NCBI GenBank assembly: GCA_905221605.1
Contig: CAJNDS010000057.1
Span: 84,501-148,500 of the forward strand
Direction: 5' to 3'
From: Symbiodinium natans
Lineage: Eukaryota; Sar; Dinophyceae; Suessiales; Symbiodiniaceae
Length of the DNA stretch: 64,000 nt
Numbering within the stretch: the first letter of the stretch is position 1; each line of letters starts with the position of its first letter. Shown piece after piece: positions 55,235 through 64,000 of this stretch. The notes below the pieces were generated by a model. It was given only the letters and a program-made list of their open reading frames with translations, was not told the origin of the DNA and did no database searches. A program made the translations under genes and the position numbers.

Positions 55235-57049
55235 CTGTACATAGGGCTTGGGCATATTTTGGGGGTTTGGGTTGAGCGCCCAAGACATCAACTTGACTAA
55301 GAAGTACTTGAAGGGTCACTAGGCAAGCCTTCGTATTTTTCAACAACATATGGGCGGTTGTCAAAATTATGGTCCCTTTTTGGATCCCTATCATAATACG
55401 GCACCTAATAATACTTAGGGTACCCCAAAAGCGATCATAATATTTGACGGCCACCCGTATGCATATGAGTCAAGACTCGGCTTCCGCTTGCCCGTGGCGA
55501 TGGTGTCCTGAACCAAGGCTACCAAGGGTTCAAGGTTTAGGGTTTAGGGTTTAGGGTTTAGGGTTTGGGGTTTGGGGTTTAGGATTTAGGGTTTAGGGTT
55601 TAGGGTTTAGGGTTTGGGGTTTGGGGTTTAGGCTAATGGCTTCGACCTGCCACTGCAACGAAGGGTTTAGGGTTCCATGTCGCATGTCAGTACCCAACCC
55701 CCCCAAAACCGTCACGCAAACCCTGTTCCCTACACCCCAAACCCTAAAACCCCAAGCCCTGAACCATAAAACGCTTAACCCTAAACTCGAACACCCTACA
55801 ACCTACAACCCTACACAAACCAATAAAACCCCAGGAAAAACCACACAACCTTGGAGACCCTGAACCCCAGATTCCTAACCCTGAAACGATAAAGCAGGGG
55901 GGGAGGGGGGGCTGGGGCGACAATTACTACAAAGGACCGATGCTCCAGTACATTCAAGGCACTGAAAAGGGAGAGTCTGTCTCTTTCTCTTGCTCTTTCG
56001 CACACGCCCCGCCCCTGCTAAACCCGAAAAGCCCACCCAAAAACAACCTGACACCGACATCACCCTACAAAGCCTAAAAAAAAAACCTAAGCAGGCCAAC
56101 CTCTGGGCATCAAGGACTAGGCATGTGCCCATCACGAATGTGCCCCCGCGCCTGTGGCAAAAATCGCTCAGTTCAGTCGCAATCCCAATGCCGGGCGTGG
56201 CCAGCTCCGCTCATGGAGGCGATGTAAACGTCAGGTCTCTTGGGATGTTCCCCCTTATGCTAACAGCTCTGAATAGGGATTCGAATAGAGGGTACTAGAA
56301 TCCCAAGTAAGGACTGTTAGTATAAGGGAGAACATCCCAATCGGCCTCTAACACACGTTCAGGCGTAGACCCGCGATGTGGGGAGACTCACCCCACCTTC
56401 GCGCAACAGGGGAACCAGGGTTTAGGGTTTAGGGTTTAGGGTTTAGGGTTTTGAAGTGACCTGGAAAAGCTTCAATGAGGCATCAGTCATGACACCCTAT
56501 GACACCCGAAACCCTGAAACCCCCGGGAAATCCTACACGATGACACCCTGAACCCCTACAGAACCCTCAAGCCATGCAACGCCCAGCAAGCCCCCAAAGC
56601 CGAAAAGAACTCCCCTGATTCATAGCCCCCCGAGCAATTCCTGAAACAACCCTAGACTAAACCTGGAACCCTGTGAAATCAAAACGAAATCTACAAGCCT
56701 TAACATAGCAAACTGGGCAACAACCCCAAACCCTAAACATCTTTTAACAGCATCAAGCCCTGTTACATGCCTTGAAGAAACCTAGGCTAGCGCTTAAATC
56801 CCAACATCATACAAACCCTAGTACATAGACCCAGACAAGCAAATCTTACGCCTGGGTCCATGAACCCTGAACGCTAAACCCTAAACCCTAAACCCTAAAC
56901 CCTAAACCCTAAACCCTGAACCCTGAACCCTGAACCCTGTATAAGCCCTACATGAACCCTGAAAACCCTGGAGCCTCCTCGTCGTTCGCTGCGTCCTCGG
57001 GCAGATCACTCTCCAGGCTCAGCCTCAGAGGAACTCGCACACCAGGGGT
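54800..57049 (-). CDS. Seven-exon phase-consistent gene segment, product unknown
   Basis: Exons: 57049-56967 (RLSLESDLPEDAANDEEA), 56236-56192 (PDVYIASMSGAGHA, GC donor), 56151-56101 (GGTFVMGTCLVLDAQ), 56014-55963 (GGACAKEQEKETDSPFS), 55507-55455 (DTIATGKRKPSLDSYAY), 55296-55236 (QVDVLGAQPKPPKYAQAL) and 54869-54800 (AASGKGLTPRHLHPLPEA). All six junctions keep the frame (0-2, 2-2, 2-2, 2-0, 0-2, 2-0). The intron 56191-56152 would be only 40 nt. Two MITEs touch splice sites: 56241-56339 ends four bases before the exon at 56236, and 55352-55456 overlaps the donor at 55454. The first exon could continue the gene above, since a TAC|GTGCCG donor in the 57258 exon is in phase. The 3' end was not found and no family was recognised. 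Confidence 0.62.
55201..55235 (+). repeat. (TA)n microsatellite
   Basis: TATATATATA with CA interruptions directly following (coding sense) the donor at 55235. Confidence 0.9.
55352..55456. mobile_element. MITE/introner-like element, family 3
   Basis: Bounded by GGGCGGTTGTCAAAATTATG and CATAATATTTGACGGCCACCC, imperfect inverted repeats of about 20 bp. Centre has TTTTTGGATCCCTATCATAAT. On the coding strand its edge supplies GG|GTGGCCG, the donor of the exon ending at 55455. Confidence 0.75.
56241..56339. mobile_element. MITE/introner-like element, family 1
   Basis: 99 bp; the left end TGGGATGTTCCCCCTTATGC and the inverse of the right end agree at 24 of 26 positions. Interior has GAATAGGGATTCGAATAG and GGTACTAGAATCCC. 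The next exon (coding sense) begins at 56236, just outside the element. Confidence 0.82.
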
Positions 57050-57209
57050 CTAGGGTTTAGGGTTTAGGGTTTAGGGTTTAGGGTTTAGGGTTTAGGGTTC
57101 AGGGTTTAGGGTTCAGGGTTCAGGGCTCAGGGTTCAGGGTTTAGGGTTTAGAGGGTGTAGGGTTTACCGTTTAGGGTGATGTACAGTCAGGATGGATCGT
57201 AGTTGTGCA

Positions 57210-59330
57210 TCATTTGCACGGCACGTAGTCTTTAGGGGGCTGCTCGATGAAGGCGTCTCTGCACAAGCAATGAAACCCCGCCCCGCCCTAAACCCTGAAC
57301 CCCAAATCCCACACTGTAAACCTAAACCCTAAAGCAAACAAAATATGCAACCCTGTGCTACAGCTCCCAAGCCTGCCAATATCTTGGAGGCCGCAGCCCC
57401 AAACACGCTCCAAACGCCGTTAGGCCCTAAACCCCGTAAGCCCCGAAGTTGCTGAACTAAAGCCAAAAAGCCCTAAAACCCCCTAATCTCCCAGGTTCAA
57501 AACCCCAAAGAGCTAAACCCGGCTAAGCCCGATCAACCTGTGAGCACTAAACACCACTACATGCACTATTAAGCACTATGACACTACTAAGCCCTAAACC
57601 CTAAACCCTAAACGCTAAACCCTAAACCCTAAACCCTAAACCCTAAACCCTAAACCCTAAACCTTAGCGGGTGCAAGCTCAGGGGCACCAGCACGTGATC
57701 TCCGCGCACCATAACCTCCTCTGGCGGCTCCTCAGCTTCCGCAGAAGGGCGGAAGCCCGAAGTTCGCTGGGGTTTCAGGTTTAGGGTTTGGGGTTCAGTT
57801 TTTGGGGTTTAGGGTTTGGGGTTTAGGGTTTAGGTTTTGGGCTTTAGGGTGGAGGGTTTGGAGTTTGGGGTTAACGTTTTAGGTTTTGGGCTTCGGTTTA
57901 AGGGGTTGGGGCCTAGGGTTTAGGGACCGACGTTAGGGACCCACACCTCTCTCGTCTTGGCTGTCCTTCGCGTTGGCCCAGATCTTCTCCGCCGGCTGGA
58001 TTGGCGAGCCCCAGAGGACCTGCTTAAAGGCTCAAGGAACTTAGCAAGTGGTGTATCTAGCAGGTTACAAGTATGAGATAACCCAATGTACAATCCCTAA
58101 ACCCTAAACCCTGAACCCTGAACCCTAAACCCTGTAGGGTACTTCTACCCACTAACCCCACTTACAACCCTGCTCACAACCTACCCAGCTCTTCGAATAA
58201 CCTACTTAACATGAGCTCTTTACACTTTGATCATGCAAAAAGGATGGACCCCTAGAAGGGACCCTTAATCTTATTCCCCTATATAACCCCTACATATACC
58301 CTATATAGTCCCTGTACCGAAGTAGCCCCTAAATACCCACTGCTGGGCGGTTGCGCAAGACATCCTCCGGGTTCATGTGCACGACAGACGGTTTAGGGTT
58401 TGGGGTTCAGTGCTTACTACTTGGAGTTTAGGGTTTGGGGTTTAGGGTTTAGGATTTAGGGTTTAGGGTTTAGGGTTGAGGGCTTAGTGTTTGGGGCTTG
58501 CCAGGCCTCCTAAGCCCTACAACCCCAAACACGAATTGTGGGAGCCTAGCGCCTCGTCCTCGCGCAGGACGATGGGATCCGGGGTTCTCAACTTCACTTC
58601 GGCCTCGTGGGGCTTTCAGTTTTAGAGCTTGGGGTTTAGGGTTCAGGGTTTAGGGTTTAGAGTGTGGGGTCTAGGGTTTAGGGCTTTAGAGTTTAGGGTT
58701 TAAACTTCCGGTTCTACCGCAGAGCTTGGGGTTTAGGGTTTTGCAGGGCTTTCGGCGTTTTAGGGACTTAGGGTTCTAGGGCTTGAGGGCTTCTGGGTTT
58801 TGGGGCTTTGCCTTGGATTTTGGGGTAGGGCTGCGGGGGTTTTGGGGGTTTTAAGGGCCTTACGGGTTTTTAGGGGTTTGGGGTAGCAAAGCAGGTTGGA
58901 CTGCCGCGCAAGCAGGCTCTGCTGCCGAAGCTTCATAGGGTTTAGGGTTTAGGGCTTAGGGTCGAGGGTTTAGGGTCTAGGGTTTAGGGTCTAGGGTTTA
59001 GCGTTTAGGGTTTAGGGTTTAGGGTTTAGCGTTTAGGGTTTAGGGCTTAGTAGTGTCATAGTTTAGGGTTTAGGGTTCCCGAGGCCGTTGGAGGTTGCAC
59101 TGAAAGCCTCAACTCCCACCGCCGAGTCCTGAAAACCCGAAGCCCTCTACCCCAAACCCAAAGAACCCTCCGCCTCAACCCCTGGACCCTACACCCCAAA
59201 ACGCTGAACTTCTCCCATCCCTTAAGTCCTCAACCCTAAACCCTAAACCTTGAACAAAAGCAGCTCTTGTGTCCAAGCAGCTTCATCGGCCAGGTGGATC
59301 TGCTGCAAACCCACGCGAATGCTCTCATTC
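57210..59330 (-). CDS. Multi-exon gene, 3' part, product unknown
   Basis: Exons: 59330-59249 (GLQQIHLADEAAWTQELL, FK|GTTTAGGG), an island at 58930-58885 (LRQQSLLARQSNLLC), 58612-58533 (HEAEVKLRTPDPIVLRED), about 58391-58341 (VVHMNPEDVLRNRPA|GTGGGT), 58019-57947 (GSPIQPAEKIWANAKDSQ, donor GTGTGG), 57735-57663 (EEPPEEVMVRGDHVLVPL, AAG|GTTTAGGG) and 57258-57210 (DAFIEQPPKDYVPCK, TGA). Phases match over the last three junctions. The 58391 exon lacks an AG acceptor in frame, so its 5' edge is doubtful. The final exon may instead use TAC|GTGCCG and continue into the 57049 exon. Acceptors AAGCAG|G and ACCAG|G are good. Acidic/basic mix, no motif recognised. Confidence 0.6.
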
Positions 59331-59399
59331 CTGGTCTAAGGGGGCTTTAAGGGGTTTTAGGGTTTAGGGTTTAGGGTTTAGGGGTTAGGGTTTAGGGTT

Positions 59400-59700
59400 T
59401 GGGGTTTAGGGTTTAGGGTTTAGGGTTTAGGGTGTAGCACGGGTCAGCTGTACGCAGTTGTGTGCAGACATGCCCACCCCAAAGGCCACCCAAACACTAC
59501 TTGCAGCGAAACAAACCAGAGCCAGCCGAACCAAAGCCAGCCCACATTCAAACACTTCTGCACTTAATGCTGTACTTCGGACCAGTATCCATTATGTTTT
59601 TTGATGTTACGAAATTTGCTTTGAAGATGCCTTGCTGCATGGTAACATTTAAGAAGCTGCCTTGGAAATAGAACCTCCTGTTGCTAGAAAGGAGCCTTAT
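59400..59700. other. Unassigned sequence upstream of the CAGGTTTTGCGC repeat
   Basis: After a TTTAGGG array the DNA is ordinary in complexity. Plus and minus frames of about 70 codons overlap without motif or clear splice sites. No gene called. Confidence 0.4.
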
Positions 59701-60690
59701 GGAAGTCATGCCTGAAGCTTGCAGGAGAAAATTCAGGTTTTGCGCAGGGGGACGTCTTCGGACGGAGGGCCTTCTCATTGTTTCTGTTCCCTACGCTGGA
59801 GTGTCAAGGCTGCATGGCGAAAGACTTGCTGCTAGGAAGATGCCTTGTGAAAGGTATGTCTAAAAGCTTGCGAGAGAAAATTCAGGTTTTGCGCTGGGGG
59901 ACGTCTTCGGCCGGAGGGCCTTCTCATTGTTTCTATTCTCTATGCCGGTGTGTGTCTAGAAGTTTGCGAGAGAAAAATTCAGGTTTTGCGTTGGGGGACG
60001 TCTTCGGCCGGAAGGCTATGCCGGAATGTCAAGGCTGCTTGGCGAAAGACCTGTTGCTAGAAGGGTGCCTTGTGAAAGTCACGTCAAGAAACTTGTAGCA
60101 AAAAAAAAAGGTTTTGCGCTGGGGGACGTCTTCGGCCGGATGGCCTTCTCATTGTTTCTATTCTCTATGCCGGCGTGTCTCTAGAAATTTGCGATAGAAA
60201 AATTCAGGTTTTGCGCTGGGGGACGTCTTCGGCCGGAGAGCCTTCTCATTGTTTGTATTCTTTAGAAATTTGCAGGAGAAAATCAGGTTTTGCGCAGGGG
60301 GACGTCTTCGGCCGGAGGGCCTTCTCATCGTTTCTAATCCTATGCCGGTGTGTGTCTAGAAGAAAAAATTCAGGTTTTGCGCAGGGGCTTCCCCGAACCT
60401 GGCTCCAAAACTTCAGAGAGCCTTGAGGGCTTTCGACCTCCCAGAACCCTTCCAGGAGGGCAGGGTTTTCAAAGGGGCCTCCCAAAAGCCTTTCAGGCCC
60501 GCTGTCGGGAGGCCCTCCAGAAGGCCAAGGAGGCCTCCTGGGGGGGCTCCGGCCAGGTTAGAAAAACACCTCCAGCGAGACAATTCAGGTTTTGCGCTGG
60601 GGGACGTCTTCGGCCGGAGGGCCTTCTCATTGTTTCTATTCTCTATGCCGGTGTGTGCTTAGAAGTTTGCGAGACAAAAATTCAGGCCTC
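59700..60690 (+). repeat. Composite repeat with CAGGTTTTGCGCTGGGGGAC blocks
   Basis: Eight or so copies of a roughly 95-130-bp unit with AAATTCAGGTTTTGCGC(T/A)G, GGGGACGTCTTCGGCCGGAG and CCTTCTCATTGTTTCTATTC, sometimes joined to a second block (CTATGCCGG...GTCAAGGCTGC..GGCGAAAGAC). In one frame it reads FRFCAGGRLRPEGLLIVS, in another EKIQVLRWGTSSAGGPS; frames shift between copies. Could be a decayed coding repeat or a purely non-coding satellite. Confidence 0.8.
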
Positions 60691-61015
60691 CCAGGGGTTC
60701 TCAGGGGCTTCCCAGGCCAGAGGCCTCCTGAATAGCCTTTTCAGCCCTCCAGCACTTTTGCAGCCAGGGGCCTCCCAGGGCCTTCAGGGGCCTCCCAGGG
60801 GCCTCCCAGGGGCCTCCCAGGGGCCTCCCAGGGGCCTCCCAGGGGCCCCTGGGCCTCCCAGGAGCCTCCCAGGGGCCTCCCAGAGTCCCAGTGGCCTCCC
60901 AAGACCCTCCCAGCAAGGGGCCTCTGGGCCTCCCCAGGGGCCTCCCAGGGGCCTCTGCAGGGGCCTCCCAGGGGCCTCCCAGGCCTCCCAGGGGCCTCCC
61001 AGGGGCCCTCCCAGG
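60690..61015 (+). repeat. 11-bp GGGGCCTCCCA array
   Basis: About 25 copies of CCTCCCAGGGG with occasional spacers. Gly/Pro/Arg/Leu frames across it are repeat products. GGCCTCC blocks at 60440-60560 and 61120-61165 look like outliers. Confidence 0.9.
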
Positions 61016-61199
61016 CTCGAAGATGGAAAAAAAGGGCCTGAAGCAGAAAAAAGCGATTTTTGAGCAGTGGCCCAGGCTGAGCCCGAAAAAGGGCCTCTGG
61101 TCCAGCAACGAAGGCCGCAGTCGGCACCGCCCCCAGAGGGGCCCCGGAGGCCTCCAGGGGGGCCCCAGGCCAGGTTAGAAAAACACCTGTCAAGAGCAA

Positions 61200-61370
61200 A
61201 GGCTCGGTTTTAGGGTAATAGAATATACTAGGGACTGTGCTTGGCGACCAAGCTTGGCGACCCCTGCAGGGGTGTGCCTGCAGGCCCGATCAGCCTAGAT
61301 CGGGCCTGCGTGGTCTCGCTGAGCGCTCGACGGCGCCCACTCACCTCTAGAATGAGAGGGTGGTGGGCGG
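61200..61370 (-). CDS. Candidate exon interrupted by a small palindrome
   Basis: The minus strand reads SGRRRALSETTQARSRLI and continues GPAGTPLQGSPSLVAKHSP to TAG. GC donors are possible at CAG|GCCCGATC or CAG|GCACACC. AGGCCCGATC-AGCCTA-GATCGGGCCT is a 10-bp perfect hairpin within it. The LSET...GTPL arrangement loosely matches the exon at 19617-19677. Confidence 0.35.
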
Positions 61371-61500
61371 GTTTAGGGTTTAGGGTTCAGGGTTAGGGTT
61401 TAGGGTTTATAGGGTTTAGGGGGTTTAGGGTTTAGGGTTTAGGGTTTAGGGTTTAGGGTTTAGGGTTTAGGGTTTAGGGTTTAGGGTTTAGGGTTTAGGG

Positions 61501-61548
61501 TTTACGGTTTACGGTTTACGGTTTACGGTTTACGGTTTACGGTTTAGG
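61501..61548 (+). repeat. TTTACGG variant array
   Basis: Six or seven consecutive TTTACGG units directly following a long TTTAGGG array, a local spread of one point mutation. Confidence 0.93.
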
Positions 61549-62276
61549 GGTTTAAGGTAAAGTCTTAAGGGTCCAATGGATTGAGGCGTTTCTTTGCAGT
61601 GCTCAGGGATCTGGGATTCGGGTTTGGGGGAAACGGGGTTGGCCTTTAGGGCTTTGGGGAGCTTTTGGGGTGAGGGTAGGGGGCGCAAGGCCAACCCTAA
61701 GACCTGAACCAAAACCTAAAGCCCCACAGCCGCAACCCTAGAATCCGCAAAGCCAAACACAAAAAAGCAGCCAAAATGACCTCTTCGCCCAAGGAGCATA
61801 TCGGGCTGGGCAGGCTTAGGGCTTCGGGTTTGGGGTTTTAGGGCTTGGGGCTTGTGAGGTTTATGGTTTAGGGTTTGAGGGTTTAGGGTTTGGGGGTTTA
61901 GGATTTGGGGGTTCAGGGTTCGGGGGTTTACGGTCTATGGTTTGGGGTTTGGGCGGTTGGGGGGTGCAGGGTGTGGGGTTTAAGGTTTGGGTGGCTGGGC
62001 GTGAGGGGGGAAGGGGAGGGATGCGTCTCCAGCATCGTGCGTTCCGTACATATGCACATAAGAGCTCACCCTAAAACCTAGACCCTAAATCCTAAACCCA
62101 GAAACCGTAAACCTCCGAATAAGTACCCCAAATTGAATCTTGAACAACCCCCGAACCCCAAAAGCCTTAAACCCGAAACCCCCAAGCCCCCTAAAGCCCT
62201 GAACCCCTAAGCCCCCTAAACTTCTGCATCACACTAAACCCTAAATCCTAAACCCTAAACCCTAATCCCTTAAGAC

Positions 62277-63782
62277 CCTTTAGCCGCAGGCGCTCGCCAT
62301 AGAGGACGTCGTCTGCCGCTTCGGAGTCCAGCTTATCCTGCAGCGCCCCAGAGAAGACGCTTAGGGGCTCAGGGGCTCAGGGGCCTAAGGGGCTTAGGGG
62401 CTTGGGGGCTTAGGGGCTTCGGGGCTTCTTTGGGGCTGTGGGGCTTCTTGGGGCTTTGGGACTTCTTTGGGGCGGGGCTTAGGGGCTTAGGGGCTTAGGG
62501 GCTCAGGGGCTTAGGGGCTTGGGGGCTTAGGGGCCCAGGGGCTTAGGGCTGCAGGGGTTTAGGGCTCAGGGCGCGTAGGTCTAGGGTTTCAGGGTTGTAG
62601 GGCGCAGGGTTTGGGGACTTCGGGGCTTTGGGCTTAGGTCTGGAGGCTCCTGGGCTTTAGGCCTACACTACCCTGAACTCCCCTAAACCCTACTTGGAGG
62701 TTCATGGTACTTATAACCCTACTTATAACTGTACTTATAAGCCCCCTAAGTCCCCTAAGTAGGTTATAAGTAGACTTATAACTGTGGTTGTAAGTGCCCA
62801 TGAACCTCCACGTAAACCCTACACCTCGAAAAGACGGGCTTTAAAGGGTTTAGGTCCTGGGGCCTTCGGGGGGGTTGGGACTTCGGACCCGCTGAGACAA
62901 AACGTCCAAGCCCAACTCGTCCACAACACCGAAAGTTTTAGGGTTTCGTGCTTTTAGGGTTTAGGGTTTAGGGCTTAGGGTTTAGGGTTTAGGGCTTAGG
63001 GTTTAGGGTTTAGAGTTCAGGGTTTGGAGTCTAGGGTTTAGGGCTTAGATTTTTGGGTTTAGTTAGGGCTAATTGATAAGCCCCTAGAAGCCGAAAAGGC
63101 CGAACCCCCGAAGACAGCAAAGCGCGAAACCGTTTCATCCCAAAAGAGCCACTGAACCCCCAAAGCCCTGAAAACGGCAAACCCTAAACGTTAAACATGG
63201 AAACCCGAAACCCCAAAGCCAGGACCTTAAACTTTACAGAGTTTACATTTTAAGCCCCAAACACTCAAGCCCCGGTTTGGGGGGGGGTGGGGGGGGGCTG
63301 AGACTTTAGTGTTTAGGGCAGAGGGATCCTAACGGTAGCCCACCTCCAGATCGCCCCACATGTTTGGTCAGCATGAGGACTTGGCGCGCGCCGCCGTCCT
63401 GAAACTTCAGCTTCGCCATCGTAGAGCGCAGGCTTTCGGCGAATCTTCGGGTGTCGCGTGTACTGCGCCAGCTTGAGCGAGAATTGCCTGCCTCGGTGTG
63501 GGCCTTGAAAGCCTCCAGATCGCCCGATCTCCACAGCAAACTCTAAGCCCTAGCCACGACTCCAAAAACTCGAAGCCCTAAACCTCTAAGCCCTGAAGAG
63601 CACTAAGCCCTACCGGAAGCCGAACCCCTAAACCCCCAACCAGCCCCCCAGAAAAGCACTAAAGCCTACCGGAAGCCTAACCCCTATACCCTAAACCCTA
63701 AACCCCCAGTAAAGTCCTTCTCCGAAAGGATTTGCTGCTTCGACCGCATGCGCCGCTCGAGCAGCGCCCGCTCGAAAGGATC
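62277..63782 (-). CDS. Four-exon gene segment, product unknown (5' and 3' partial)
   Basis: Exons: 63782-63717 (DPFERALLERRMRSKQQIL, acceptor GGACAG|G), 63542-63344 (GDLEAFKAHTEAGNSRSS, STMAKLKFQDGGARQVLM, donor GTGGGC), 62950-62889 (FGVVDELGLDVLSQR, GTCCGA) and 62337-62277 (DKLDSEAADDVLYGERLR, acceptor CTGCAG|G). All three junctions keep phase (0-0, 1-1, 0-0) when exon 1 ends at a GA donor; exon 3 begins at AAAAG|CA inside repeat-like DNA, the weakest site. The 199-nt exon has two other open frames; this one has the best third-position GC bias. The first exon is strongly helical and charged. A MITE (62695-62810) lies in intron 3. A further piece at about 61800-61770 (RYAPWAK) may follow. Confidence 0.6.
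62380..62570 (+). repeat. GGGGCTTAGGGGCTT short repeats
   Basis: About fifteen copies of (C/T)TAGGGGCT, a variant of the telomere-type unit, between the exon at 62337 and the MITE at 62695. Confidence 0.85.
62695..62810. mobile_element. Palindromic MITE, family 2
   Basis: 116 bp with perfect 13-bp terminal inverted repeats TGGAGGTTCATGG/CCATGAACCTCCA. The interior is also near-palindromic (ACTTATAACTGTACTTATAA against TTATAAGTAGACTTATAACTG). Same family as 21755-21897. Confidence 0.82.
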
Positions 63783-64000
63783 CTGTCCAAGGGGGGGATT
63801 TAGGGTTTAGGACTTAGGGTTTAGGGTTTAGGACTTGGGGTTCAGGGGTTTAGGGGTTTAGGGGTTTAGGGGTTTGGGGGTTTAGGGGTTTAGGGGTTTA
63901 GGGTTTAGGGGCTTAGGGGTTGTTTAGGGTTTCGGGGGTATAGGGTTTAGGGCTGAGGCGTAACGGGGGGCTTTAGGGGGTTCACAGGGTGCTGAGTCTT

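Larger units (their letters stand above)
9928..64000. repeat. Interspersed telomere-type (TTTAGGG/CCCTAAA) arrays
   Basis: Arrays of TTTAGGG or CCCTAAA from 2 to about 35 units, with variants TTTGGGG, TTCAGGG, TTTCGGG, TTTACGG and TTAGGG, occupy most of the DNA between short non-repetitive islands. Both orientations occur, often switching at an island. Long arrays: 9928-10127, 10618-10744, 16254-16550, 17563-17660, 30500-30620, 42416-42667, 44510-44673 and 51337-51528. Because they continue for over 50 kb and alternate in strand, they are interstitial and not a chromosome end. The exon features below suggest that most lie in introns. Confidence 0.93.

Noticed and set aside
60350-61199. Gly/Pro/Arg/Leu-rich frames up to 237 codons
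   Set aside because: They are products of the GGGGCCTCCCA array and the composite repeat. Both strands are open, with periodic residues.
62000-62070. Exon at 62000-62070 (SSYVHMYGTHDAGDAS on minus)
   Set aside because: The reading is protein-like but lacks a donor in any matching phase, and it lies in the middle of an intron of the model at 63782-62277.

Overview
The window looks like nuclear DNA from a eukaryotic alga, most likely a dinoflagellate (my confidence about 0.6). Reasons: plant-type TTTAGGG/CCCTAAA repeats are spread through about 54 kb instead of marking a chromosome end; the readable exons are short, nearly all on the minus strand and arranged head to tail; splice acceptors are mostly AG|G and donors include GC and possibly GA beside GT; short terminal-inverted-repeat elements lie at intron edges (introner-like); a degenerate reverse transcriptase fragment is present. 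Other TTTAGGG-bearing algae are not excluded. No bacterial operon, CRISPR array, tRNA or rRNA was recognised.

Layout. 1-4.05 kb: a satellite of alternating purine and pyrimidine blocks with a 1,228-bp period. 4.06-7.0 kb: two oppositely oriented arrays of the same 87/88-bp unit, forming a giant inverted repeat. 7.0-8.45 kb: GATGAA microsatellite, then AT-rich palindromes interrupted by a 100-N gap. 8.45-9.9 kb: unassigned sequence, C-rich, CG and TTTG tracts. 9.93-64 kb: hundreds of telomere-type arrays of both orientations separated by non-repetitive islands of about 30-200 bp. Special blocks inside this part are a 22-bp array (16.6-17.2 kb), an AT-rich stretch (23.9-24.8 kb), a CTCGAG-centred hairpin array (25.1-26.1 kb), a degenerate CCTATAGGG-type repeat (26.1-27.4 kb) and two repeat blocks (59.7-61.0 kb).

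Main reading. The islands behave like exons and the TTTAGGG-rich stretches between them like introns. Translating the minus strand of the islands gives open frames bounded by AG acceptors and GT/GC donors, and the codon phase carries from one island to the next over many junctions. Two models read from ATG to stop without a phase break: 49025-46663 (8 exons, 223 codons, hydrophobic N terminus) and 46623-43614 (10 exons, 188 codons). Their gap is about 40 bp, as expected for tight unidirectional gene arrays. Others (15.7-13.1 kb with a signal peptide, 53.7-49.4 kb, 57.0-54.8 kb, 42.7-37.7 kb) are long partial chains. In many exons the donor is the repeat itself (exon|GTTTAGGG). None of the proteins was recognised, so no functions are assigned. 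Exon calls were made by hand; several islands are open on both strands, and those are flagged.
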